Assembly: GCF_001723605.1 (NCBI RefSeq)
Contig: NZ_CP017111.1
Span: forward strand, 1,798,001-1,862,000
Length of the DNA: 64,000 bases
Origin: Sulfurospirillum halorespirans DSM 13726
GTDB lineage: Bacteria > Campylobacterota > Campylobacteria > Campylobacterales > Sulfurospirillaceae
Direction: 5' to 3'
Part shown: positions 37,901 to 44,558 of the stretch, piece after piece
Layout of the letters: the number at the start of each line of letters is the position of its first letter
Position numbering within the stretch: the stretch's first letter is position 1
Position numbers and translations under genes: made by a program
Notes under the pieces: generated by a model
What the model saw: only the letters and a program-made list of their open reading frames with translations
Told to the model about the DNA's origin: nothing
Databases searched by the model: none

Positions 37901-39793
37901 GGAGAAGGTCATGAGAGCAGTGATAGCACTACCAACACCAATTCCAATCTTATAGCTAAAAACATTAACATCGAAACTTCCAATGATGCTTCTTTTAAAG
38001 GAGCAACCGTTCAAGCAGACGATACCTTGAACGTCAAAGTCGGAGGTGACTTAAGTGTTGAATCTCAAAGAGATAGTAGCTCCTCTAATTCTAATGGGTT
38101 TAATGTCAGTGTGAGTGCTTCTTTAGGGAATGATAAAGACTATACCAGTGGTTCAAAAGCACAACAAAACACTCTTAACCAAACGGTAGGTGCTAGAACG
38201 GGAGATGGTCTTGGAAGTGCAGGAGCAAGTTATGGGGCAAGCACAGGAACAAGTCAAACGAAACAAACAGTGCTCACTTCTCTCACAGGCGATAAAGTCA
38301 ATATTGATGTTGAAAACAACACTAACATTAAAGGCGCCCTTATTGCTGCAGGAGAGACCAATGAGCAAGGTCAGTTTGAAGACAATGGAAAGCTAAACCT
38401 TAGCACAGGCACCCTCACCTTCGCCAACTCTACCAATTCTCAGTATAGCTCTAGTAATAGTTACAGTGTTGGAACCAACATTGGATTTGGATTTGGATCT
38501 AAAACCAATACCCAAACCAATGTTGAAGAGACTACGGGAAAAGTCAACTCTTCTTCTCTTTCACTTTCTAATGAGATGGGCTATAGCAGCTCTAAAACCT
38601 TAGCAACAGTAGGTGAAGGAACTTTACATGTAAAGGATACTGAAAACTCTGATGACCTTACTAGACTTAACCGTGATACCACGAAAGTCAACAAAGACCT
38701 TTACTCTGGGAGTGTTGGTACTTCGGTTACGGCTACGTTGGATCATAGGTTACTCACGGAAGATGGTAGAAAGCAGATAAAGCAAGAATACGAAGATATG
38801 AATATAATAGCAGGAACATTACCCAATGCAAATAGCAACAATCCAGTAGAAGCTGCGGCAGGTGAAGTATGGAATGCTTTGACCAAATATCTATCTTTAG
38901 GGATAGTACCATCCAACGAAAACCGTGGAGGCATTTTGGCTGAAATTCCCATTTTAACAGGAACAAAAGACGCTGCCCATATGGTATTGCAAGTCATTAA
39001 TCAATTTTCAGATAAGTTCAATGAGAAGGATTACGTAAAAATGGAAGAGAGTAACTACTATAAATCCTTAAGTGAAGAGGATAAAACATTTTTCAATGGT
39101 AAAGATATCTATGTGTCCAAAGTACCTGTAGAAATCACACCCCAAAGCGCAACGTATCAAAATTCTATCAATGGTATGATGAATTCTGAGAGTGAAGCAA
39201 TTAAGAATGGATTGCAACAAACGGGGCAGTCTGGAACAGGGACTCCAGTAGAGCTTACTATAGCGTATAACCCAACGTATGGCTTTTTATCAGACGTACT
39301 CGAATCTTTTGTCGATAAAAGCGGCATAGGCACGACAGGCATCGCAAAACAAACAGGACAATTTGTCAATGAAGTATCAACCGCACGAGGCAGTGAAGGT
39401 TCAAACTATGCCCTGCACTCACAAGCCAATGCGATTGTTTACAATGGCATCGCTTATGTACAAACCACAACAGGATTTAAGCCTGTTGGGTATTATAAAG
39501 CTAATGAAAATGTTCCAACTTTTGTTTCTTTTGGTTCACCAATGAAGGGAGAAGATATGAGTAAAGTAATTGAAGGTAGTTTGGGCTATACATATTCAGG
39601 TTCCTATACCAAACCCAATGACTTTGTAGGAGAAGTTCTAGGTGGCAATAGTGGCAATAACGAACAAGCTGACTTAGTACAAAAAGCAAATATTCTCAAT
39701 GCGTACAAACTCTTTACCTCTGATTCTCCGCATAGTACTTATGTTTGTGAAAACTACGCAGACCAAGGTGTTCAATGTGGATATAGAAAATGA
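31940..39793 (+). CDS. cdiA: CdiA-like filamentous haemagglutinin exoprotein with a lipase-like C-terminal effector
   Basis: A 2617-residue TpsA protein (an ATG at 31916 is possible, but AGAAGGAAA sits just before 31940). Order: signal peptide; TPS domain with NPNGI at about 135-139; FHA-type beta-helix repeats; a coiled, helix-rich insert (about 787-992); a conserved CdiA block (SSDYMLSKL, KRLGDAMYETELV, IVWMVEKV); a second FHA repeat region; then the variable C-terminus. No VENN motif is seen. The last about 150 residues resemble an alpha/beta hydrolase: Ser2494 in LHSQANA, FVSFGSP, Asp2561 in NDFVGEVLGG and His2598 in SPHSTY are candidate triad residues. Toxin assignment is inference. It overlaps the next gene by 4 bp. 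Confidence 0.88.
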   Translation: MTSRQVVSVIINIFLVLNQTITAAELTVDTGAPKGNQAELIKAPNGVPIVNIVTPNSQGLSHNKFSNFNVEQQGLILNNAKTVANTQLAGYISYNPNLTGDAAKLILNEVTGTSKTLLRGYTEVAGQAADVIIANPNGISINGGGFINTPNATLTTGSPMMNGTLLQGFDIGGGNIVIEGDGFNAHNIARVNLYAKALELNAKLYADELSVVAGENTIALDGTVSSKNRSGSGIAIDSTLLGGIYANTITLQSTDKGIGVNLPPEVIAQNSLMLSADGDIVASKVLSNAQTTLTSHSGNINLTNDVSANNLAILAKKDLSIASNSVVQSYQNSDIMADNLYNKGELSTAGSTGTLSLHVNQILTNEGLIGGYDTNIQATTVENQGNIYSKHSLAFNAQNLTNSGTIQSDGDIDFWVNNTFSNQKNGTISSGNLLSIINEDKLTAIQKFSNEGLLNGEAIEIKAETFDNSNSVTAKDQFALTAKTLNNSGTLNSNGSMMISADTIENSGEFNALASTGTSSIAATQSINNEGLIGGYDVDVKANNLDNTGAIYSKNNLAITSKILDNSGVIRSNKNMNLFVEDSLTNQKEGVIHSDGTLSIASNTAKSKINTVTNYGLIQAENDLDITAKTLNNLAQAPVLKDISSTQTENIPQGGANNYNIVTTNIYKRVVDIPTDPAQIIASGNINLDLGTLNNAYSLIASDGNIVLNATLANNIGVVLVTTTDIITAQYRNQKKCKKKLGVIKSCSTYAAYRGTFTQSETLKESVASYGIQAKKSISGNVVTLNNISEQQGGSDNQLIQSKLSTIESIESSAKNLQQLTSELSGSNESAVALTFDQETLDEALSTIVTLDDLNNFKTELISVKDEMQEILDQNKVSLASLETLVGTLKTLNNKADTAALESMIGLVKGSIAISQSHLTDFETLYTSFSAVADVTAKKNELLTIHSDLNTVLTQNVTALQNLDISPLTSNLETLNNTLRAEVGVALSQQTTIEYKIITANEGLYQTNTHNALSQTQANYTANSSTITDTLTLPKGKYGIFLVNKAKDHPYLIEANPLYTNYNTFISSDYMLSKLDYRPEKTLKRLGDAMYETELVSNSVLRLSGSRYLEGYGSELDQFQGLMDNAILLQSSLDLQVGISLSSEQIARLNKNIVWMVEKVIDGVSVLVPEVYLASTNVGSDGAKIAAGQIDLVIQDTLLNEGLIASEGTLSVATGSKLTNQNGTLSSGSTMLLSSAGSIENLSGDIQSGGDMSIQAKEFSASALSQDKTYTYARGTQTTTQKGKASELTSGGDLSIQTQGDINFNNANVSATKDVILNSTNGNVNIASLAKEETYDFKVDGGYNKGNSTTHATSSIEGENISINANQVSITASNLSASENIIVEGKEGVNILAANDLTYQDTKVTSKSGGLLGGKQTKQDTLYKESVVQSSLNAKNILIQSSDASVNLEAANLVAKENIVVDAKADINVLTKQYREGEMHSVTKSSFGGLKQSASMNRSDALNAKEATLRTEALNIILKSGNDIKVIGSNIDAASDLQLQAANEVLIAAAQEFSQSEQWSKKSSFNLGSLLTLGFSNNPIYESEFKKDDKTAVTAKSSNINSGNNIIIDSGSAKVVGSNLSAEKTIQATTNTGSIEVLSAEETTQTESISKKTSVSLNNVFKMAESLNDIINPIPSKDQDTKIKISVAKATYDNSATSTESLTHKSSSLNSKSGDIVLDSKKDILVEGSTLEAAKTVSLTAQNGDVTIKESIDTYSENSKEKHASAEISITVQNEYVEIGSAVKAAAESAEQLKKVKDDYSKYKDEVSKLESTLSDIKARYKAKEAGIDYEDIGDLQDLIDNVKDNEKYYVAAIAAATVDLTSKTIAIYSQAATAAASSATWGFSVGLALDMKGSQLLSDAGYTKSLASSIYGNDIIIKTNTATDTTTTVSGSNVVAENDLSITTHDLHVNSSVDTSTSKQDTKDLSGSVSMTMYGGGSGLGASVGYGEGHESSDSTTNTNSNLIAKNINIETSNDASFKGATVQADDTLNVKVGGDLSVESQRDSSSSNSNGFNVSVSASLGNDKDYTSGSKAQQNTLNQTVGARTGDGLGSAGASYGASTGTSQTKQTVLTSLTGDKVNIDVENNTNIKGALIAAGETNEQGQFEDNGKLNLSTGTLTFANSTNSQYSSSNSYSVGTNIGFGFGSKTNTQTNVEETTGKVNSSSLSLSNEMGYSSSKTLATVGEGTLHVKDTENSDDLTRLNRDTTKVNKDLYSGSVGTSVTATLDHRLLTEDGRKQIKQEYEDMNIIAGTLPNANSNNPVEAAAGEVWNALTKYLSLGIVPSNENRGGILAEIPILTGTKDAAHMVLQVINQFSDKFNEKDYVKMEESNYYKSLSEEDKTFFNGKDIYVSKVPVEITPQSATYQNSINGMMNSESEAIKNGLQQTGQSGTGTPVELTIAYNPTYGFLSDVLESFVDKSGIGTTGIAKQTGQFVNEVSTARGSEGSNYALHSQANAIVYNGIAYVQTTTGFKPVGYYKANENVPTFVSFGSPMKGEDMSKVIEGSLGYTYSGSYTKPNDFVGEVLGGNSGNNEQADLVQKANILNAYKLFTSDSPHSTYVCENYADQGVQCGYRK

Positions 39794-40551
39794 GACATAT
39801 ATTAATAACAATTTTTACATTATTAACTTTTACTGGGTGCTTAGCTAAAGATTATGCACAAGGAACAGAAACTATGATGGTTGATAATGTAAGACTCTAT
39901 AGTCACAATAAAATTATGTCCATAGAAGCACCTTTCAATTTAGGAGAACCCTTTAAAGGATTTTCTACTTCTTACAAAGACTTTTTAAGTCTTACAAGAT
40001 TTATCCGTGGCAGAATGGTAGAAAAGGTACTTATTAATAATTATTATATATCACCAGAAGGAGATATATTTAATTCTTTCCAATATTTAGATAAAAAAAA
40101 TGGTGATATTTTTGAGCAAAATGTTCAAACAAATAAAAATACTATATATTACAATGAAAAATACGGAATAAAATACTATGAAGGCTCTGTAGATTATATA
40201 GACGGAATTAGATGTAGATCATTTTCGCAAAAAGAAAAATACCGAGAGGATTATGACCATAAAATTACGATAAATATCCAAACATATGATACTTTTTGTA
40301 GCTACTATGATCTATCTGGAAAAGGAAGATTATTGTGGATAACTTATGAATATAATTATTCTTTTGGAAGTCAGGCATTGAAAGGTCTCGATGAAAATTT
40401 AAAAAGTCAAAGCTTAAAAGATATCCAGCACCAATTTAAACAAGACATAAAAGCTATTTTTGATTCACTTCAAATTCACGATATGGATAGAGCAAAAATG
40501 AAAGAGCTAGGACTCTTGCATAATAAAGCGTATGAAATCAAAAGGGAATAA
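39790..40551 (+). CDS. Lipoprotein overlapping cdiA; candidate periplasmic immunity protein
   Basis: A 253-residue predicted lipoprotein (lipobox FTGC, C17) rich in Tyr, Asp and Lys, with no recognised domain. It starts inside the cdiA stop (ATGA), the position of the immunity gene in CDI loci. CDI immunity proteins against cytoplasmic nucleases are usually cytosolic; a lipid-anchored exported protein would instead fit neutralisation of a lipase acting from the periplasm, as in type VI phospholipase/Tli pairs. That pairing is inferred from position and localisation only. Confidence 0.6.
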   Translation: MRHILITIFTLLTFTGCLAKDYAQGTETMMVDNVRLYSHNKIMSIEAPFNLGEPFKGFSTSYKDFLSLTRFIRGRMVEKVLINNYYISPEGDIFNSFQYLDKKNGDIFEQNVQTNKNTIYYNEKYGIKYYEGSVDYIDGIRCRSFSQKEKYREDYDHKITINIQTYDTFCSYYDLSGKGRLLWITYEYNYSFGSQALKGLDENLKSQSLKDIQHQFKQDIKAIFDSLQIHDMDRAKMKELGLLHNKAYEIKRE

Positions 40552-40562
40552 AAAGGAATAAA

Positions 40563-40631
40563 GGGGACAGGCTACTTTAATGGAATTAAGCAATAAATCT
40601 TTTACATGTAAAGAAAAAGTAGCCTGTCCCC
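40563..40631. repeat. Hairpin repeat, copy A (complete)
   Basis: A 69-bp inverted repeat: GGGGACAGGCTACTTT (40563-40578) and its exact reverse complement (40616-40631) enclose a centre holding TTTACATGTAAA (40601-40612). The arm sequence recalls the REP-like palindromes linked to RAYT/Y1 transposases. It separates the intact cdi locus from the first orphan module. Confidence 0.85.
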
Positions 40632-40703
40632 ATTTTGCTCGCTATTAATAAAGAAACTGGCACAACAAAACCAGCCGATAAAACAAAAAAAACTAATAAT
40701 TAG
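40623..40703 (+). pseudogene. Orphan toxin C-terminal tail 1 (fragment)
   Basis: A short open frame that enters from the right arm of repeat A and encodes about 26 residues ending in a Thr/Lys-rich tail (INKETGTTKPADKTKKTNN-stop) with no start codon or ribosome site. It ends 2 bp before an immunity-like gene. This is the arrangement expected of a CdiA C-terminal tail left behind after an upstream deletion. The identity rests on context. Confidence 0.45.
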
Positions 40704-40705
40704 GG

Positions 40706-40948
40706 ATGAATATGATTATTTATGAAATTGAATGTTATGAAAAAAAATCAGATAAGTATGTAAAGTCTATATCATTGCCAAATAATGGAGATAAATTTTA
40801 TAGAAATTTTTTAAATATCGAAGATAATAATCTACCTATGTATGGTATAGAAATTACACCTGAAATTCAAAAGAAATTTAAAATGGAGTTAAATATTGAT
40901 ATTGACATTAACAAATACTACTGTATTTTTGCAGAACTAAGCCAGTAA
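40706..40948 (+). CDS. Orphan immunity-like protein (DUF7683-like)
   Basis: An 80-residue acidic cytosolic protein (YEIECYEKKSDKYVKSISLP at the start, MYGIEITPEIQKKF and INKYYCIFAEL near the end). The pattern resembles a small family found beside contact-dependent toxins (DUF7683 type), recalled from memory. An alternative start is the ATG at 40712. It follows a toxin-tail fragment after 2 bp and precedes repeat copy B, which fits an orphan CdiI that may still protect against a sibling toxin. Confidence 0.55.
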   Translation: MNMIIYEIECYEKKSDKYVKSISLPNNGDKFYRNFLNIEDNNLPMYGIEITPEIQKKFKMELNIDIDINKYYCIFAELSQ

Positions 40949-40962
40949 AATAATAAAGATAA

Positions 40963-41241
40963 AGGGGACAGGCTACTTTAACAGGGTTGGAGCATATCAT
41001 TGTAAGACATGGAGACGATTTTGCTAAATGGGGTGTCGATTCGAGTTCAATCTCAACTCTAGTAACCAATACTGTGAAAACAGGTCAATCTATTGGAAAA
41101 TATGGAGCAGATGGTTCTGTTTTTAAAGTGATTGTCAATGGCGAAGAAAAATATCTTAATGTAGTAATAGGTAAAAATGGATATATCGTGACTTCTCATC
41201 CTCTAAAGATGGAAGAACTTACTAGAGTATTGTGGAGGTAA
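40963..41241 (+). pseudogene. Orphan toxin C-terminal domain fragment 2 (BECR-fold RNase-like)
   Basis: About 92 codons open from within repeat arm B to the stop at 41241. A TTG at 40987 could initiate translation, but there is no convincing ribosome site. The sequence (EHIIVRHGDDFAKWG near the start, then KYLNVVIGKNGYIVTSHPL) resembles the catalytic ends of small BECR-fold ribonuclease toxins, with His and Arg/His near the N-terminus and a final GYIVTSHP strand. It is followed after 4 bp by an immunity-like gene. It is probably a displaced CdiA-CT without a delivery domain. Confidence 0.55.
40964..40979. repeat. Hairpin repeat, copy B (left arm only)
   Basis: An exact copy of the 16-bp left arm GGGGACAGGCTACTTT preceded by the shared AAAGATAAA-like flank; the loop and right arm are missing, and toxin-like coding sequence begins immediately after it in an open frame. 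The junction looks like a recombination point. Confidence 0.75.
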
Positions 41242-41245
41242 TAAA

Positions 41246-41668
41246 ATGCAACAGGAAAATTTGGACATTATTATGTATGAGTATGACTATGGATTAATTT
41301 ATTTAAAATATGTAAATCATAAAACTGCCGATAAAGAAGATTGGTATATTGATCCTATTAAGGAACTAAATTTGTCTAAGAAAATTGATGATGAACTAGT
41401 AAAATTAGGAGAAATATATGGAAATATCCTGAATATGGAAGAGCCTGATCCTCAATATATAGTTGGGTTTAGAAGTATCGAAGAAGTTAAATACTATTTC
41501 TATTATACTCTTTATGTTGCAACATTATTGAGTAGTGAATACAAACAAGGGAAAGTATTTCTTCATGGCAAAGGCAATGTTTTATGTTCTATAGAAGAAT
41601 ATATCAAACACCTTTCAACCCTTACAGACGAAGATTTAAAAGTATGGCTAAGAGCTGATTTGCAATAA
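41246..41668 (+). CDS. Orphan immunity-like protein paired with toxin fragment 2
   Basis: A 140-residue acidic soluble protein, rich in Tyr, Glu and Asp, with no signal peptide and no recognised domain. GGAGGTAATAAA precedes the ATG, a good ribosome site. It starts 4 bp after the RNase-like toxin tail, so by position it is the cognate immunity protein. It appears intact although its toxin is not, the usual fate of orphan cdiI genes. Confidence 0.6.
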   Translation: MQQENLDIIMYEYDYGLIYLKYVNHKTADKEDWYIDPIKELNLSKKIDDELVKLGEIYGNILNMEEPDPQYIVGFRSIEEVKYYFYYTLYVATLLSSEYKQGKVFLHGKGNVLCSIEEYIKHLSTLTDEDLKVWLRADLQ

Positions 41669-41802
41669 AAGAGAAAGAAAAGCAAATATTCATCGTAGTA
41701 ACGCCTTGGTTTAATCAACCAGGTGGTGGGGTGAGACCAAATAGCTTCATAGTGACAACAAAAATTAATGGAATAGAAGAAACTATTCCTTTTAGGCAAT
41801 AA
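41659..41802 (+). pseudogene. Orphan toxin C-terminal tail 3 (fragment)
   Basis: An open frame of 47 codons with no start codon, overlapping the end of the preceding immunity gene in a different frame. The encoded segment (IFIVVTPWFNQPGGGVRPN, then SFIVTTKINGIEETIPFRQ-stop) has a clear protein-like beta-strand character and ends 1 bp before an ATG. It fits the end of another displaced toxin domain. The function is unknown. Confidence 0.5.
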
Positions 41803-41803
41803 A

Positions 41804-41842
41804 ATGAAAGAAGAAAAAGATAAAGGGGACAGGCTACTTTAA
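41804..41842 (+). pseudogene. Immunity gene start cut off by repeat copy C
   Basis: ATG followed by 11 codons (MKEEKDKGDRLL-stop), in which the last six residues and the stop are supplied by the repeat arm GGGGACAGGCTACTTTAA. Its position after toxin tail 3 suggests that an immunity gene was replaced by the repeat after its first few codons. Confidence 0.4.
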
Positions 41843-41876
41843 TGAAATTAAGCGATAAATCTTTTACATGTAAAAC
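41825..41876. repeat. Hairpin repeat, copy C (left arm and centre)
   Basis: Left arm GGGGACAGGCTACTTT at 41825-41840, then the shared centre with TTTACATGTAAA at 41863-41874. The right arm is missing; the sequence diverges at AACCATG. It marks the end of the orphan toxin/immunity array and the beginning of the lipoprotein cluster. Confidence 0.75.
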
Positions 41877-41966
41877 CATGTTAAGCAAAAAAGTTAAAAA
41901 TTTAGCCCTAATCCCTAAGTTTTCACCTTTGTTCCATAATTATAAAATCAATCCAAAAGGAAAAAA

Positions 41967-42305
41967 TTGAAAAAAAGCGTTAAAAAAATTTATATGGTAA
42001 GTATCGTTGCATGTATTTTTTCAGGATGTGGTGGTCTCACATGGGTAAATTTAGATCAAACTCAAGCCAGTGATATAGCAATCAAAGAGGCAAAGCGAAA
42101 ATGTGATTATGACAAAAAGATGTATGACCTAAACTCCCAATTGCAAGTCATAGAATATACCTCATTTGCTTTAAAAAATAGTGCGAATGCAGATGCGAAA
42201 CAAACAAATGCATGGGAGAAGGAAGCCACACAAAAGGCGAAAATAGCTGTTTATACAGAGTTAGAAACATGTATGAAAGCGCACGGGTTAGAAAAACTGA
42301 AATAA
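41967..42305 (+). CDS. Small lipoprotein of unknown function
   Basis: A 112-residue predicted lipoprotein: N-terminal Lys-rich region, hydrophobic core and lipobox-like FSGC, followed by a helical, Lys/Ala-rich body with two further Cys (RKCDYDKK and ETCMKAH) that may form a disulfide. The start is TTG with AAAAGGAAAAA just upstream. The upstream 160 bp hold repeat copy C and a possible TATAAA -10 box. No domain recognised. Confidence 0.65.
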   Translation: MKKSVKKIYMVSIVACIFSGCGGLTWVNLDQTQASDIAIKEAKRKCDYDKKMYDLNSQLQVIEYTSFALKNSANADAKQTNAWEKEATQKAKIAVYTELETCMKAHGLEKLK

Positions 42306-42353
42306 GCCCTGAGTTTATATTATCAAACTAAAAATTTAACAATAGGATACGTA

Positions 42354-42911
42354 ATGAAAAAGAGTTTCAAAAGTTTTATCTTAATAGCCATTGCAATGGT
42401 GATCTTAACAGGGTGTGGTAGTACTTATAACCCTTATGTTGTCAGCCCAACACCTATCAAAAAAGAGCAATCAAAATATTACTTACAAGATATTAGTTTA
42501 GTTTTGGATGATTCAATGGGAAAACTTGAAACACGCACAATCTATTTGAATCAAGAAACTTTGCGAAAATCTTTTGAGGAATTTATCAATTCTGAGCTAA
42601 AAGAACAAGGCGCTTATGCAGAGGGTGATTTGAAAATATCAATAGAAATGTATTATGCTAGGATTTTTAATACTGGTGGTAGAAAACTAAATAAACCAGA
42701 GTTTCATTACTCCATCAAAGTATTTGACCAAAATAATACATTGTTAGCACATTACAATATACCTAGAAGCACCACTCAATATAACGCTATTAGAAACTTT
42801 GCAGTCAACATGCAAATCGGGACATTTCAAAGAGATGAAAAAGATGAGCCAGAAGATATAGCACTCATTTCCAAAACGCTTGTTAAAGAACTGCGAGAAT
42901 TAGGCCAATAA
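42354..42911 (+). CDS. Lipoprotein of unknown function (related to the gene at 44559)
   Basis: A 185-residue predicted lipoprotein with lipobox LTGC. The mature part contains a segment (LKISIEMYYARIFNTGG) that resembles one in the 44559 lipoprotein (LAISIMFRRIFMGEG), followed in both by a strand where a partner molecule could bind (HYSIKVFDQNN / YDIQIMRNGK). This suggests diverged paralogues. The role is unknown. Copy F of the repeat centre follows the stop. Confidence 0.6.
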   Translation: MKKSFKSFILIAIAMVILTGCGSTYNPYVVSPTPIKKEQSKYYLQDISLVLDDSMGKLETRTIYLNQETLRKSFEEFINSELKEQGAYAEGDLKISIEMYYARIFNTGGRKLNKPEFHYSIKVFDQNNTLLAHYNIPRSTTQYNAIRNFAVNMQIGTFQRDEKDEPEDIALISKTLVKELRELGQ

Positions 42912-42931
42912 ATCTTTACATGTAAAGAAAA
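42906..42931. repeat. Hairpin repeat, copy F (centre only)
   Basis: The segment CCAATAAATC-TTTACATGTAAA-GAAAA matches the centre of copies A and E without either 16-bp arm. It overlaps the stop of the lipoprotein gene ending at 42911. Confidence 0.5.
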
Positions 42932-42956
42932 ATCGTACAAAACATTAGGAGGACAA

Positions 42957-43295
42957 ATGAATTTTTTAAGTTACTATACGGCGGCTTTCAAAAAAGTTTT
43001 TGATTTTGATGGAATTGCCTCAAGAAGAGAATATTGGAGTTTCGCTCTTGTTAATTTCATTGTTATTATCATTTTATCGTTAGTGTCTAAAATCCTTATT
43101 TTGATTTATGCACTTATTGTGATTGTTCCATCTATTAGTTTGGCAACAAGAAGGCTTCACGATGCTGGTATGAGTGGTTGGTGGCAGCTGATTACATTTA
43201 TCCCCTATCTGGGGGCCTTAATTTTATGCGTTCTATTGGTTTATAGTAGTAAGAAGATAGATAATAAGTATTTAAGAATGAGCAATTATGAGTGA
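42957..43295 (+). CDS. DUF805 family membrane protein
   Basis: A 112-residue inner-membrane protein with the DUF805 pattern: FDGIASRREYWSFALVNF near the N-terminus, then RRLHDAGMSGWWQLITFIPYLGALI. Three to four hydrophobic helices are predicted. The family is very common on bacterial mobile or accessory regions and has no defined function. GGAGGACAA precedes the ATG, and the next gene overlaps its stop by 8 bp. Confidence 0.85.
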   Translation: MNFLSYYTAAFKKVFDFDGIASRREYWSFALVNFIVIIILSLVSKILILIYALIVIVPSISLATRRLHDAGMSGWWQLITFIPYLGALILCVLLVYSSKKIDNKYLRMSNYE

Positions 43296-43665
43296 GTTAA
43301 CTATAAGAAGGCGTCCAAAATTATTCACCATTTGGTTATGGATGAATATTATTTTTTCAGTCATTGGTGGAATAGTATATTTTATATACCCACAACTAAT
43401 AATGTTAACAAATCCAAAATTTAGCATTACTTCTTCTTACCTCTATGGAGTTATGTGTATTTTATCACTTTACTTCACAATTCTGATTTTACGTTGGAAG
43501 CGCTCTGGGTTTTTTGGAAGTATGGCTTTGCTCATTGTTGGAACAGGATTAAATCTTTATTATGTAGAGTTTCAGGCAGCTTTAGTAGGCATTATTTTAG
43601 AGATGATTACTGTTGCTTATCTATTTTTAGGTGGCAGTAAGAGGCTCTGGAATTATTTTGAATAA
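43288..43665 (+). CDS. Small membrane protein of unknown function
   Basis: A 125-residue protein with four hydrophobic segments (about 13-35, 48-66, 72-90 and 95-115). It overlaps the DUF805 gene by 8 bp, so the two are translationally coupled. No family is recognised. Confidence 0.6.
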   Translation: MSELTIRRRPKLFTIWLWMNIIFSVIGGIVYFIYPQLIMLTNPKFSITSSYLYGVMCILSLYFTILILRWKRSGFFGSMALLIVGTGLNLYYVEFQAALVGIILEMITVAYLFLGGSKRLWNYFE

Positions 43666-43687
43666 TCATAATTTTATAAGGATTCAA

Positions 43688-44275
43688 ATGAAATCTAGTT
43701 TGTTTATTATATCAATACTTTCTATACTGTTTTTAAGTGGATGCACTACTAAAACTGTTGGATTATTACCAGAAAATGCAACATTTACTGCAACGAAAGA
43801 GTCAAAAACTGCGCTTGTTATTGGTAGTATTGAAGAAGCATATATCACTATTCCGCATGCTGCGTATGTGTATATTTGGAATTTGGATAAATCTCAACAA
43901 GAAACCAATATGGTTTCAACGACAGATGTTGCACAAAGAAAACAAGATTTTTCTGACAGAAATCATCTTGGTAATTATTTTGTATTTGAAGTCACAGAAG
44001 GAGAGTATAAAATTTCTTCCTGGCAATATAGATATTATAGAGATCATGCTGAAGAATTACAACCTCCCATTGTATATAAATTTGAAAAAGGAAAAATCTA
44101 TTACATTGGACGATTTTTTTCCAATGCACTCACTATGAATTTAGCTTTGAGAGATGAATCTCAAAATGATATTGTAAAAGTCAAGGAAAAATATACCAAT
44201 TTTCCAGAACAAGAAGTCATTAATTTGAGTCAAAGTCACTCATTTTATGATTGGAAACTTATTAGGAAAAAATAA
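43688..44275 (+). CDS. Lipoprotein of unknown function
   Basis: A 195-residue predicted lipoprotein starting at the ATG at 43688 (AAGGA upstream; an upstream in-frame ATG at 43631 overlaps the previous gene and would hide the signal). Lipobox is LSGC. The mature part has several predicted beta strands (YITIPHAAYVYIWNLD, NYFVFEVTEGEYKISSW, KIYYIGRF), suggesting a compact beta-rich exported domain. No family is recognised. Confidence 0.6.
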   Translation: MKSSLFIISILSILFLSGCTTKTVGLLPENATFTATKESKTALVIGSIEEAYITIPHAAYVYIWNLDKSQQETNMVSTTDVAQRKQDFSDRNHLGNYFVFEVTEGEYKISSWQYRYYRDHAEELQPPIVYKFEKGKIYYIGRFFSNALTMNLALRDESQNDIVKVKEKYTNFPEQEVINLSQSHSFYDWKLIRKK

Positions 44276-44325
44276 TATAAGCTTGATATACAATTACAGG
44301 TCACACAGGGATATAGGGGGATATA

Positions 44326-44394
44326 GGGGACAGGCTACTTTAATGAAATTAGATAATAAATCTTCTATAAATACAGAAAAAGTAGCCTGTCCCC
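44326..44394. repeat. Hairpin repeat, copy D (complete arms, altered centre)
   Basis: Exact 16-bp arms GGGGACAGGCTACTTT (44326-44341) and reverse complement (44379-44394). The centre has lost the palindrome: TTTTACATGTAAAG of the other copies is replaced by TTCTATAAATACAG. The left flank holds a short direct GGGATATA/GGGGATATA duplication. Confidence 0.85.
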
Positions 44395-44395
44395 T

Positions 44396-44494
44396 TTTAC
44401 CAAATACTGGGCAAAAGAGGTAATACGCAATGGTTACATACCAAAAACAGAAGAAGATAAACAAATTCTTATTTATCTTAAAAGCATTAAATAA
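44396..44494 (+). pseudogene. Orphan protein C-terminal tail 4 (fragment)
   Basis: An open frame entering from the right arm of copy D, without a start codon, encoding FTKYWAKEVIRNGYIPKTEE and a helical end (ILIYLKSIK-stop). It resembles the other start-less tails adjacent to repeat copies, suggesting another displaced toxin end. No immunity-like gene follows directly; a lipoprotein gene begins 64 bp later. Confidence 0.4.
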
Positions 44495-44558
44495 TCAAGT
44501 CTAAACTTTTAAATGTTTTTATCTTTATATGTAAAAAAATCAAATTGAAGGAAAAAAA

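Noticed and set aside
43631-43687. N-terminal extension of the 43688 lipoprotein
   Set aside because: The extension lies inside the previous gene and would bury the lipoprotein signal; ATG 43688 has AAGGA upstream.
44521-44540. Additional palindrome copy (TTTATATGTAAA) before the 44559 lipoprotein
   Set aside because: The core CATG is changed to TATG, so it is at best a decayed copy and is not counted.
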